Translations under genes and position numbers: made by a program
Shown here: piece after piece, positions 43,288 to 54,792 of the stretch
How the letters are laid out: every line of letters starts with the position of its first letter
Numbering within the stretch: position 1 is the stretch's first letter
NCBI GenBank assembly: GCA_025526935.1
Contig: JAHLKD010000068.1
Location: forward strand, 134,001-198,000
Reading direction: 5' to 3'
DNA length: 64,000 bases
Origin: Cladochytrium replicatum
Lineage: Eukaryota; Chytridiomycota; Chytridiomycetes; Cladochytriales; Cladochytriaceae
Notes under the pieces: generated by a model
The model's input: only the letters and a program-made list of their open reading frames with translations
What the model was told of the DNA's origin: nothing
Databases searched by the model: none

Positions 43288-45881
43288 GATTTTCCAAGCG
43301 AAAGTCGACCGGCCAAACGGCATCAACGCCCGTCGCGCCGTCAAAGGCAATGGCCACCACCTCCTCGAAGAAGCGTGATCGATCTGCATTGGAAAGAGAT
43401 GGAAGCAGTATACAAGGGACACCAGTTTCTGCAAGCGACACCCCGGCGACAAAGAAAGCATAGAAGAAATCCTCGAGCTCAAAGCGGGAAGATTCACAGC
43501 TTGGAGGAGCCGGCGGAAGGATTCCAGGCTCAAAGCGGGGTGAACTTCTGTTCTCAAGTATCTCGGTTTACTCGCCGATTATGAGTGCTCTTAAAACAGT
43601 CACGTCAACCTTCATGAAGAGCGGGGTATAACGATTGATAGGCCCGCCTATGGACATCAAGGCTGGAATGGCTGCGGTGGAAGTAGCGAAACCACAGTAT
43701 GAAGTTGGCGGCCTGGGGAGTACTGCATCAGACGATATCGATTCCGACATTAGAACAGTGCAGGAAAATCCAGACGTCGGGCAGAAAACTGGTGAATTAC
43801 ACACACAACACCAGCAAACTTACTGCCGAACGTGAATAGATCACTTTGACGAGTCGCCAAAACCCGCTGATATTCTGTTCGTGGTGATAAAAGCCTGCGA
43901 AAGCATTTGGAGATGTCATTGTGATTCATCCAGGATCACGAAATTTGCGAATCGGTCGTGCTTCGGATCCGTTTCCAGTCGATGTGCCGCATCTCATCGT
44001 GCGGCACATTCTGGCTCCCCAGAAAAAGTCTCTCAGTGCAGTTGCACTTGAAACACATAGCGAGAGTGGGGTGGACGTTGTTGATACAAAAGAGAGCGGC
44101 AAGGAGGCGAAACGGGCGTCAGGCGTCCACGGCGGATCCGCTGGTAAATATCAATGCGGAAGCCGTTGAGCCTATAGCACAGGATCTGAAAGCACGGATG
44201 AGAGCAGTAAAGAAACGCACATTACCTAACGGAGCAACTATTGCATCGTCATACAATTCCCAATTGCGGCCGGAAGTTATAATGGATAATAATGATATTT
44301 ACAAAATTGAATGGACAGATGGGTCGAAGTGTGCAGCTACTATGACGGGTCTAAAGGTATAATTTCAGCCCTATTTTGGCTTTCAAATTACCGAACTGAT
44401 TTTGAAAGGTTTTACGTATCCCCAACTTGAGTCCCCCGGCAGCTTCAAGCGAATACCGTCGAATCCAAATAAGCGATTCATGGGGCCAGGAGGCTCAAAC
44501 AACTATTTCACTCCAGTTGAAATCATGATTACCACAACTATCGCATAAATTGGCCAATTCAGCATGGTCTCATTAACGTAGAGGACTACAGTTCTCGAGC
44601 TTGCCTAGGAGATATCGAGTTTATCTGGAGCAAAACTCTGGAGGAGAAGCTTGGGATTCCACGATCCGAATGTAAAGATCACAACGTAGTTCTTGTCGTG
44701 CCAGACTTGTTCCACCGACGGTGAAAGAGATGATATCAATGTTACTGTTGGACATTGGCTTCAAAGGCCTTGTTTTTCAGCAGGTTAGCGTTCTATGGTC
44801 CTCTCATGTTAATATAACACACCCTCATTGCCATAAAGGAGTCAGTAGGTGCAGAACTTGGCGCGGGTATCTCTTCCTTATGTGTGGTTGATATCGGAGC
44901 TCAGACGACGAGTGTCAGCTGTGTCGAAGATGGCATGTGCTTGAGCGATACACGAATCAACCTTCGTTATGGCGGTGATGACGTCACTAGTTTTTTCACC
45001 TTACTTATGAAGAAACCAGACTTTCCTTATCGCGCACTGAACATTGAAAAGCGTCTTGCGGATTGGCTTCTGGTAGATGAACTGAAAGAGCGAATCTGCA
45101 CTGCCAACGAGGTATGCGTTTTGCGATTTGTCCCTCCGTCAGAGCTTTATTCATCTCGACAGGTCGACTTTACGCTGGATGGGTGAGATCACCGAACCAA
45201 CCGACATTGCTCTATAAAGTCAAGATATTCGATGAGAGCATTCTCGCACCAATGGTATGCCGGAATCGACAATTTGGCTCCCTATTCTCACTCTCTGCAT
45301 TAGGTGTTTTTCTACCCTCAAGTAATAAATATGCCAGCAAAGTTATGGCCCCTCCTCATTGGTGAGACCTACTTTGACGACGCTGCATACGAATCAACGG
45401 AAAGTCTCCCCTTGGTACAGGCGACAATTGCAGCTGCCTCATACGGCGACCTTCTGGCCGCGATAGCCGACGGAAAAACCTTCAATTTTCTTCCGATACT
45501 TCCGATATCGTTGACAACCCCGACAAAGATCCCCGGCAAGCCAGAAAAGAGTGCCGGGAAGCAAGCAGCGACAGAAGAGGATGCTGACGCGGACGAGCTG
45601 GCGGACGTGGACGCAGACGACGGAGATATGGATCAGGATGGAGCTAAGAACAACGACGGTAAAGATATTTTCGATGGAAGCAAACAGTGGAGAACTTTAG
45701 GGCCTTTTTGAGAGAGAAAAATTGATTTCTGTTTTATTTATTTTTTTGAAGACGCCGCCAAAGCGGCGAATAAGGAAGGAACGTCGCTTAAGCAGGCGGC
45801 GATGGCTTTGGGGTTGTTGTTGAAGATCGAGCAGTTTGATCAGTGGGTGAAGCCTGTGGACATGCTTGGTCCCAAACTGTG
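43288..45881 (+). pseudogene. Disrupted ARP8-like (actin-related, INO80 subunit) gene
   Basis: Reads in pieces: MGFSKRKSTGQTASTP (from 43288), then VIVIHPGSRNLRIGRASDPF, LKARMRAVKKRTLPNGA, NYRINWPIQHGLINVEDYSS, VVLVVPDLFHRR, VDIGAQTTSVSCVEDGM, LRYGGDDVTSFFTLL and WVRSPNQPTLLYKVKIFDE. All are ARP8 blocks in the right order. Stops (TAG near 43460, TAA near 43628, TGA near 43833) and single-base breaks (near 44725 and 45183) are not removed by obvious GT-AG introns. After FFYPQVINMP the frame runs into an acidic tail, and the C-terminal half of the actin fold (the 'VVGGG' nucleotide site) is missing. ARP8 binds nucleosomes within INO80; this copy is probably dead. Confidence 0.6.
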
Positions 45882-46293
45882 ATGGGAGAATCTGAAGTGA
45901 TGGAATTGAAATAGTTTGGAAACACCAAAGCATCAGCAACCAACTATGAAGCAAATGTTCATTTGCAAAAAATTTGCACAACAGAGAGATCCCTGCTCGC
46001 TTCGTGGCACACACCGCATCACAAGTGCAATTGACTCCAACCTGTTTCAGAATCTGTATTCCGAAGAGAGGAGGTTGCTCGAACCATGGTAAGGAGTCCT
46101 AATTTCGGACACACCAAGGAAGACCTCGATGTTTCAAATAGCTTTTTGATTCTGGAGGTCACATTTGGGAGCCTCAACATAGATTTAGACTTGAGATCAG
46201 TGAACACCGAATCCTGTTTCTACTACAATTCTTCTAATGTCCTGTAATTTTGTTCTTGTACTATGTGACTGAACACTTCAACTACAAACAAAA
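45882..46293. other. Intergenic spacer
   Basis: No coding evidence; 5' region of the F-box gene at its right end. Confidence 0.4.
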
Positions 46294-47371
46294 ATGCGCA
46301 TCGTCCGCAGAGAAGCGAAACCACTTCCGCCCCTCCCGAACAACGTGCTATCCGAGATCCTCTCCCAAGTCGGTCATCAGCGTCGCGCACTCCTCCTCCC
46401 AACCCTCCTGGTCTCTCGAACGTGGTTCAAATTGGCTGTGTCTGCGCTCTACCGCGACCTTCGCTTCACAAAAGAATCCGGCAGGAGACTCCAGAAACTC
46501 ATCGATTGCCTCGCGTTCTCGCCGACCGAACTCGTCACGTACTCCCACCACGTGCGGTCAATTCACATCACACAGATCGTGCAGGACGGTGTGGAGATCA
46601 CGAAAGCACAGCCGTGGGAGCTTGTTTTGGAGCTTCTCGCGAAATGTTCGATGTACGTCGAATCGTTGTACTTGGGGACGGGCGATGATCGATTCTTAAA
46701 GTTCGAGGATTGCGGGTTGCCACCGACGATTCACTTTCCGAATATGCGGGAGCTTTCGATCCAGTCTCATTGTGTCAAGTTTCCCCAGCTGTTCTTGATT
46801 GACTTGGTTCGGAGGTCGTGTCCTCAGACAAATTCTCTGAAAGTGTTGAGGCTTCCTGGATGTCTGGGCGGGCTTGATGGCACAGGTGCGTTCTATTGAT
46901 GTATGAAAGAAAGGTCAAGCTCATTTTATGTACGAAGGCTGGTGGTTGATTGCTGAACGGGGAAGCGGAACCCCAAAGGGCTCCGATGGAAGCTACCGAC
47001 CAAAAATGGGAATGGAAGAACTTGTTCTCACACCTGCCGCGTCCTCCGACGATCCAGCAGTAGTGCGCGCGGGCAGAAAGTGGACCGTCGACACCGTCAA
47101 CAATGGCCTCCTCTCACTCCGCGGCCTGGGCTTCCTTCGAAAACTAGACCTATCCCTCCACCAAACAATATCGTCCGCCACCGTACAATCGCTCCTCTTC
47201 TCAGATGCCGCGAAAACTCTGGAAGATCTGAACTTCACTGACTGCGGGTTCTCCGATCCACACCTGCTGGCGATCTGGGAGGCAGTGTCTCAGGGACAGG
47301 CACCTTCTCTGAAGCGACTCGCTGTTGGCTGCAGCTGTTTGGGACCAGTTGTACCAAGACCAGCGTCATAA
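46294..47371 (+). CDS. F-box/leucine-rich-repeat-type protein (3' end uncertain)
   Basis: Exon 1 (46294-46885) starts LPPLPNNVLSEILSQVG and LLLPTLLVSRTWFKLAVSAL, a typical F-box, then LRR-like stretches (HVRSIHITQIVQ, VESLYLGTG, FPNMRELSIQS, SLKVLRLPGCL). A 52-nt intron joins G to GC, and exon 2 (from 46938) continues with GLGFLRKLDLSLHQ, KTLEDLNFTDCGFSDP and SLKRLAVGCSCLG. The frame stops at 47371, but more coding-like sequence follows to 47803 in other frames (PRFIMDMKTSKRTPTLAW), so a further intron or decay is likely. Presumed SCF substrate adaptor. Confidence 0.6.
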
Positions 47372-47803
47372 TTGAAGCAACGATCGAGCTTCCTCGGAAG
47401 CTCGTTCCAAGCAGTGGCACATCAGCAAGTGAAAGTAAAGGCTTCCCCACAATTCGGAATCGCGCCTGGTGCGCCAGTGAATCTTGGCTGGGCGTGCGCG
47501 ATCGGGTCGTGTGGACGGTACAGCGACCTGGTCGTTCGTCGACTTTTGGATGCAGTCGCGGGTAGATCACCGAAAGGTCCAGAGGCGACGTCCCTGTACA
47601 TTGAGAGTGGTGGTAGAAAGGTTCCAACTGGTTTCACAATTGTGTTGCCACGTTTTATCATGGACATGAAGACGAGCAAGCGCACGCCTACGTTGGCTTG
47701 GAGCCTCACGCTCCCGTCGGGAAAGCAGGCTTGGTATGACGCTGAGCGTGTGATGTATTTGGATGTAGCTATTGTGATTCCAGATGGGAGAATGGTGATG
47801 TAG

Positions 47804-48029
47804 TGGTTTGCTTGGCTTCATTTTCGATCCATAATATGTGCAATCTGCAATAAGCGAAACTTCCATCCGTTGTGGAATTTACATTGGTGGATCATAGAGG
47901 TTATGGACCAAGGGGATCAAGCGATTGCCATTTTTGCTCTATGCTCATCGCTCGCTAACCCAATCGCCCCTGTCTTCGGTGGTGATATGTGATGTGCATC
48001 TTTTCCTGAATTACTCCTTTCTGTATGCC
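47804..48029. other. Spacer before retroelement fragment
   Basis: Nothing recognisable. Confidence 0.3.
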
Positions 48030-48740
48030 ATTTTACTGACATCAAGCGTCAAGGACGAGTTCCTTTCGTTTCCACTGCTAACGGATATCGGGAAAATACA
48101 TCGGCGACAACGTTTTGTTTTCCAGCAAGGTGCACAACTGTGCAAGGAAACTCCTGTAAGCGTATGATCCGTCGAATAAGCCGAGCATTCACCGGTTCCG
48201 CTTTTTTAAGCAACCAAGTGATTGTGGAATTATCCGTATGGAGGACAAAGGGTTTTCCCAACAAATATTTGCGACTCTTTTCACTTGCATAAACAATACC
48301 AAAGAAGTTCTCTTTCATGCACAGGGTAGTTTTGTTCAGCTTTATTCAACTTCCACGAAAGGAAAAACAGCGGCCTCTCGTTTCCTTGCACATGTCGTTG
48401 TGTAAGTACCGCGCCAAGTCCGATTAAAATCGTATCGGTGTACAATGCATACCGTCGATCGGGATCAGGGAATGCGAGCACGACTTCCTTTAGAATGGCC
48501 TCTTTAGCATTGACAAACGCTTCTTCGCAGGCGTTTGGCCATTCCCAATTCTTATTTTTCTTGAGAAGATCAGCGAGAGGTGCATAATTTGCATATGAAG
48601 ACGATAAAATCCGAAGGTTGGTAAATGATATTATGTCCGTTTGGGTCCTATGCTGAGGAAACTCAGTAGTTTTTTTTCAACTTGTTTGGGTGCAGGCGGA
48701 TACCTTCTCGATTGTGTTGAAGTTTGGTTTGAGGGCGATG
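48030..48740 (-). mobile_element. Ty3/Gypsy LTR-retrotransposon fragment (RT thumb and RNase H)
   Basis: Reads minus strand: ANYAPLADLLKKNKNWEWPN, CEEAFVNAKEAILKEVV, FPDPDRRYALYTDTI, GLGAVLTQRH, LSWKLNKAEQNYPVHERELL, then FVLHTDNSTITWLLKKAE and VVHLAGKQNVVADVFSR. These are the RNase H core motifs of Ty3/Gypsy polyproteins. A frame change near 48300 and missing flanks show it is a dead fragment. No LTR is seen. Confidence 0.85.
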
Positions 48741-49379
48741 TAATTTGATCAGTTTGGGTGCTGCTGATCTGGGACTTGCGCTAGACATAGTCCTCTGTGT
48801 GTTCGTGTTTCTCCAATCACTCTTGAAATTTCATATTGCCACAGGCTCTGTGAATTGTGCAAACAATTCAAATATACTGTTGTTTCGGCTTTAATAATTA
48901 ACTGTGACTGTAAATGTATAGGAATATCTAATATAAACATTATTCTCTCGAATATAGAGATATAGATCCCAGAGATTGTTCACATAACCATTGTGAGCAG
49001 AACATGAAGATTAGCTATAATCTTGTCTACAACAACATGTTCTCCATGAGAAAAAAGTATGTAGTATCTTGCATTAATATCAGACAGGATGTACTCAAGC
49101 ATAATATGATTGTCAGCAGCAAACTGATTAGCATCACATTCTTTCTCAAACGCGTGATCACTTGCAGAACTCTACTAGATTCCAATGAGTGAAGGAGGAT
49201 GTCGTCATGCCCAATAGTTAGAAATGCCAGTTCTTTCATGTAATGTATGATTACGTATGAACTTGTCCCAGACGTCTCTGGTAAGGCTATTTCCCCTCAG
49301 TGTTGGTAGTAGATGAAGACTGGAGTAGCTAGTTAATGCATCAACAGAAGGATCTCGACTTCAGGTTGCACAGAAGAGC

Positions 49380-49600
49380 ATTTCAACTGGGCGAACCTTC
49401 AGGTTCATTCAAATACATTGTTCAAGCACAGCACGTAAATGTTTGAGGTGGTCATCAAAAGTTTTGCTGAATACTGCAAGATCGTCCATGTATGTTTGAA
49501 GGGAACCAGTTCCAAGCGGGGAAAACGAAAGAACGACAGAAGGCGGCAGACCCATTGACTCGCCCAAACGTTAGAACACTGAAATAATTAAGTGCCAATT
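49380..49600 (-). mobile_element. Ty3/Gypsy reverse-transcriptase fragment (YMDD box)
   Basis: Minus-strand frame LQTYMDDLAVFSKTFDDHL followed by KHLRAVLEQC, the catalytic YxDD segment of the reverse transcriptase, in the same orientation as the RNase H fragment and about 650 bp upstream of it. Either one element interrupted by an insertion, or two fragments. Confidence 0.7.
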
Positions 49601-50893
49601 TCTGTGGTAAAGGTCATCCTCTCTCGTGCACGAGGAGTATTTCAACAATGCCAACGTCAACAAAGCATGAAGGGCATACACCTCTTGCTTTCTTACTTTG
49701 AAATATGTTTGGAATGTTTTTTGCCGGCCGGCGTGGTGTCTGAATGAAGTGCAGGATTCGTGGACAAGTAGTACAACTAGCCATAATGAAGTAACTTATG
49801 CAGCCCGGTTGATTTCTAAATGGATGGAGAGCCTATTGCTTTGTGCTCATTCTTATGCTTCAATGTTCGATGTTGTGCTGGTATGGGTTGTCCGCGATTC
49901 CTTGTTAGGACGAGCGTCAATTTCTTGTTTCCATTGATACTCAAACAGGCATACTTCCTGGGATACCAAGAAGTGCAAGATGCGTCCAAAGATTCGATGA
50001 TTCGCGGAGATCTGCAATTCACATTACGTATCGCATTTCGCTGCGTTCTTCATCGTTGCGAGAGCCAAGAGATCCGTTGTCAGAAGTTGTAATAGATTTG
50101 TAAAGCTTTCGCTTAGACAGGTTTATTAAACAAGTTGTGTAACAATAGCAAGATTCCCAAAAGGAGTCACCGTCAATATGCCTCCAGCTGCAGAAAGACT
50201 AAAAATTCACGGGACACTCTTTGGCTGGAGACAGATTTTGCAATCGTTTCGTCGACCTTCAGGGTTCAAACTCCAGCTCAATTGATGACACGGTATTAAA
50301 GATCATAGCGACAAACGCACACAGCTTCTAGTGTTTGATCTGCAATGTGCCTTTACTTGCAAAGATACCAAATACTTTTTGCCTTCCGACTTCACTGAAA
50401 CCCGCTTGTGAAACCGTCGAGACGATGTTAAATGTGCTTTAATGGGATGACTGAACTCCACCAGCAACGTTTTCAGCCGCAAGATCGTGTCTCGCAAATA
50501 CCCAAATCCTTCTCAAATATTGCCACATGGAACTCATAGTCCTTGAGCGACTCGACAGAGAGAGCGCTCGCGAACGCTGGGAAGAAGGAGGGCACCGGCA
50601 CTCGTCATGGTCCCACAGTCGCCATCGAATAGGAACGTTCGACATCGAGTATCGTCGTCTCATACACCGACCGTAGCTGAAGCTGTACGCCGGGTTTCAC
50701 ACTATCGACTGTCGGTGACCACTCATCTGCTCGAGATTTTCTCGAGCCTCTCAGCAGTTTGCTATTGACACATTAATCGCAATCAACTCAAAATGCTAGG
50801 GCTCTCTTATTTCTACTCGGGCGATTCGTGAGATCAAGTCAATCTGTTAGATCGAAGAATTTCCCGGTGCTGCGCATCACGTGCGCACTAAAA
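49601..50893. other. 1.3-kb region without an intact gene
   Basis: Retroelement debris and spacer; includes one decayed unknown frame listed separately. Confidence 0.4.
50474..50731 (-). pseudogene. Decayed unknown protein fragment
   Basis: A minus-strand frame with one internal TGA reads VDSVKPGVQLQLRSVYETTI, LDVERSYSMATVGP, stop, RVPVPSFFPAFASALSVESL and DYEFHVAIFEKDLGI. The composition is protein-like on both sides of the stop. I do not recognise the family. Confidence 0.3.
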
Positions 50894-51358
50894 ATGTCGT
50901 CGGCAAAACCATACTATTCGGTGCTGAGGTGCATACTGAGGGAGGTCAACACTCAGGTAAGTGAAGAAAACACATATCGGTTATTCTTGCGCTCATATAT
51001 AATCTGCTGCACAGATTACGAAGCGAAACGGCAACCCAGTTTTCCGAAATGCTGTCCTCAGGCTACACAGAGTGCCAGTTTCGTCACCGCAAGAGGGACA
51101 ACAGCGACTGAAGGACGCTCAGGACTTTCTTACATACTTGAAATCATCGAGAGAACATGAGGCTAGTAACACCAAATGGGCGACTTTTGCGAAACTGATG
51201 AAATGGGATTGCAGGAACTGATGCAAAAGTACTGGCCGACGACGGGCCTTACAAGCGAAGAGAAGCTCCAGAGGACTGTGAATAGGGTTGGGCTGACAAT
51301 GCCAAAATTGTTTGTGGAAGAAGGAGAAAGCACTGAGGAGACAAAAACAATAAATTGA
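50894..51358 (+). CDS. FMC1: FMC1-like ATP synthase assembly factor
   Basis: Three exons (50894-50956, 51015-51161, 51215-51358) give 117 aa. The N-terminus MSSAKPYYSVLRCILREVN is the LYR-like first helix. Then DAQDFLTYLKSSREHE joins ELMQKYWPTTGLTSEEKLQ and TVNRVGLTMP, the family end pattern 'Y.P...........R.VGL..P'. FMC1 supports folding of the F1 alpha subunit through the chaperone Atp12 in mitochondria. The second intron only works with a GC donor (GAG/GCTAGT ... TTGCAG), 53 nt, the usual size here. Without it, the reading ends after a few codons. Confidence 0.75.
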
Positions 51359-51648
51359 CTCGATTTAGCTCAACTATCGTCTGCTCTGTCTGGTTTATGT
51401 TGAACACCTTCTTCGCTGTGACAGGGGCAAGAACAGAGACTGACCAACGACAGGAACTGAGACGAAGCAATTTGTCTTTCAAAATCCATTGAACTTCATA
51501 GGATCCCAGAGACTGGCGTGACAAAAGGCAAAATGCAGACAACGAATACAGAAATGTTGGTAGGTAAAGAACCACAAAACACTGTTGGCAAACTCGGGGG
51601 GAAATTCTTGCTTTTCCTTTCGACCAAACATCACAGTAATATACGGGA

Positions 51649-52832
51649 CTAGTTGGTCTTTTTCGTTTCACTCGATGTTGGCTTCATCGACATCTTTTGC
51701 AGTGAATTGACCATCACTTCCCTCGTCTGCTTCATTAGTGCGTCCACGTCATCAAGAGTCATTCCAACGGTCGAAATTGGTGGGAGGACTAAACGATCCA
51801 ACGTTAGATTTGTTTACAAGTGTCCAGCATTCAAAATTTCACCTTTAACTGGGATAACACCGCCTCCAAATCTCTTAAACTTGCTGGAGTACGCCTCGGA
51901 GTACGTCGCAACGACGACGGGTACGACGGGAATCTGGGCCTGGATTGCAACATGGAATGCTCCCTTCTTGAAGGACAACATTTCGTTATTGTTTTGACGG
52001 GACCGAGTGCCCTCTGGGAACATGAAGAGACGGAGCTACCAACGCAAATTGTTGATGATTAAATTTTGATACCACCTAAATAGAGAATGAAGTGTACCTT
52101 GCTCTGAACCAAGAGACGGCCAACTTCAGCCATCGTCTCCCATGCACTGTTGCGGTTGCTGCGGTTGATGAAGATGTTCTTGGCCAAATAGGCTGAATGG
52201 TGCTTATAAAAATCACCCCAGACCACGAATCGCACGATTACTTACTGTATTGACCCAAAATGGGTGCATAGATGAGCTCTTTCTTTGCCAAAATAACAGA
52301 CTCGGTCGGGAACACGCAGCCCCTGAAAAAAGTCCGTACTGCATCAGCAAACCATCATCCAGGACATGCCATAATGTTACTCACACGGCAGCCATGTCCA
52401 AGGATGCTTGGTGGTTGACGCAGATGACTGCAGGGGTCGTCTTCTCGAGGTAGCCATTCGGATCGTCAGCGACAAACTTGGTGCCCAACATGTATGTGGT
52501 AAGGTAGTTGAAGGTACGACCAACGTATTTGTTCGTCTTGTATCCCCATCCGATCACCGAAAAGACGACGGCAAGGATGCAGCCCACGAACGCTGCAATG
52601 CCGACGGCATTGAGCAAAACGAGTGCACGAACAAAGAACTGAAGTTTCCCTTTCGTGTTGTAACCGAGCTAAAGACAAAGTGGGATCATTAATCGATTTG
52701 CGAAGAAATGAAAGTCTTCCATCACAGCAGCATTTTCGATCAGCCCCCCTTATTCTCCAAGACAGCACAACCTACCGCGACGGAGCTCGCAGTCGATCCA
52801 AGCCAAAACAGTAACAATCCGTACAAAGACAT
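51649..52832 (-). CDS. SLC1: 1-acyl-sn-glycerol-3-phosphate acyltransferase (lysophosphatidate acyltransferase)
   Basis: Six exons (52776-52832, 52385-52668, 52246-52322, 52098-52192, 51843-52035, 51649-51788) give 281 aa. Two hydrophobic segments open the protein (SLYGLLLFWLGSTASSVAL; then LLNAVGIAAFVGCILAVVF). Acyltransferase motifs follow in order: NHQASLD (the HX4D catalytic pair), GCVFPTESVILAKKEL, INRSNRNSAWETM, FPEGTRSR (glycerolphosphate binding) and IPVVPVVVATY. The enzyme makes phosphatidic acid in the ER membrane. The frame stays open upstream to an ATG at 53144, which would add 104 Ser/Ala-rich residues, so the true start is open. Confidence 0.9.
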
Positions 52833-53199
52833 CTTCTGTCCCGACTGCTGTCTAAGTTTTAGGTGTCTTCGAAACAGCAAGAATGCTGCTGCAGCAATTG
52901 CAGACGCGCCGGCAGACTTCCCGGAGATGGATTCAATGAGGCGTTTTACTGCAGGAGGCGATGACGAAACGCCAGGTGCAGCAGTTATGGATGATTCTTC
53001 CGAAGAGATGCGGGCACTACTATCGAGCCCCGAGATGTTTTTTGCGGCCAGCTTTGCGACGGGGGCAGAAGAGGGAACGATTGCGACCGGCACCAACGAA
53101 GGGAACTCAAGCGACAATTTTGATTTTGGAAGGGGCTTTGACATGGGAGAAGTTGGGGGGTGAAATTTTGAGTATATTTAAAACAGAGCGAGATCAAGC

Positions 53200-54792
53200 A
53201 TGGTGGTGTGCAGGTTCTGGTTGGAGGGGAGGTGCAAGTTCGGCAACGAATGCAGATTCGAACACTCGGGTGGTGGTGGAGGTGGGGGTGGATTTGCCAG
53301 TCCCGATGTAGGAAGTAAGTCTCGTTTAAAGCTGAACAGTAATTCTTCGTAACTGACAATGTGCTGGTGAAGGAGGAGGTGGTAGAGGTGGACATTCGCG
53401 AACCAACTCTTCGCTCGCAGGTGGTGGCAGAGGCGGCGGCGGAAACATATTCACCAATCTCAACAACTTTGACGATGGCTCGAGCTTCAACAATAACGGG
53501 TTTGGGCGGGGTGGTGGCAGTGATCGCAATTCATGGGGTGGAGATAATCGAGGCAGTGGTGGTCGAGGCGGTGGTGGTCGAGGCGTTGGTGGTCGAGGCG
53601 GTGGTGGTCGAGGAGGTTTTAGTAGCGCCGATTCGTTTGGCAATGCGAGGTTTACTATCGACATGGGACATAATGAAGGCGGATTCGGACGCGGTGGTGG
53701 CGGCGGGGACGTGGGCGGTGGTCGCGGGGGAAGAGGAGGTGCGGGTGGTGGGCGAGGTCGGGGTTATAATGACGGTGGTCGGCATGGAGGACCTCAGAAC
53801 AATACCCAACACAGCGATCGCGAAATAGAGAGGTATCGATTTGCAGATTTATTCGATATTATCCTGTTTTGACTGAACATGAAAATCCAGTGCTATGAAA
53901 ACCGACTTGGAATCTACGAACGGTACCGGAATGTGGCCATTATCTTCCTACGGGCTTTACGATCACTACATCCTGAACGGCACCGACACTTCCCCAGAAG
54001 AAATGAGGCTCATATTTGTCGCAGAACAGCGCAAAACGGGTGCAGTCACAAACTATGTAATAATCCTCGATGTGCCCTCATCTGGTTGTCTTCCTCATCA
54101 TGTTTTTATGATCTATGTAGCTTAACCTGTACGGACAGCTTCGAACAAATGTGAACCAGGAGCTCGCGACCTGCTATCAGAACCCTCGCATGGCTCTCCA
54201 AAGAGCACGAGAAGAATGGGACCGGTTCCGCGAAAGCAGACCTCCTTCTCAGGCCTTCATGGCAGTATACAACGCAATCGAGCAGTTCACAGCTGGAGGT
54301 GTTCCACCACCACAGAATATCCCAAGCGCGAACCAATTTGGCATGGGCGGTGTTGGAGGAGGGGCATTCAACAGCGGCAGTCACGGTTCAGGCGGGTTTG
54401 GACAACCAGGATTTCCGACGGGAGGAGGAGTCGCTCCAACACCGACTCCGTTCCTACTATCTCAACCACAGCAACATCAGCAAACAGCACCACAACCTGC
54501 ATTTTCATTTTTATCGTCGAATCAACAACAAACGAACGCTTTTGGGGTACAGCCACCAACGCAGTTGAATCCAGCAAGCTCGTTCTCCTTTTTTAGCTCA
54601 CAACAAGGAGCATTCACCGGCGGCGTTCCGTCTGCTGGGTTTTCGGGGGCCGGCGTGGGGGTGGGTGTGGGAGTAGCATTCGATGAGGATGACCCGATGG
54701 AGCCACAAGATGAGGAACAATTTCGGGCGGCGGAGTTTACAGTGGGCAAGATTCCAGAGATGCCACCACCGGCTGCGTTGCGATTTATTTGA
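53200..54792 (+). CDS. NUP42: Nucleoporin NUP42-like: CCCH finger, Gly/Arg region and FG tail
   Basis: Four exons (53200-53314, 53373-53832, 53891-54056, 54121-54792) give 470 aa. It starts MVVCRFWLEGRCKFGNECRF then EH, one C-X7-C-X5-C-X3-H zinc finger. Next is a long Gly/Arg stretch (GGRGGGGRG repeats), then MWPLSSYGLYD and SPEEMRLIFVAEQ, the NUP42 central block. A Gln/Phe-rich tail follows with scattered FG (GGFGQPG, NAFGVQP, FSGAG) and an acidic end FDEDDPMEPQDEEQ. NUP42 sits on the cytoplasmic face of the nuclear pore and helps mRNA export with Gle1/Dbp5. The RGG-type region is unusually large. Confidence 0.8.
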
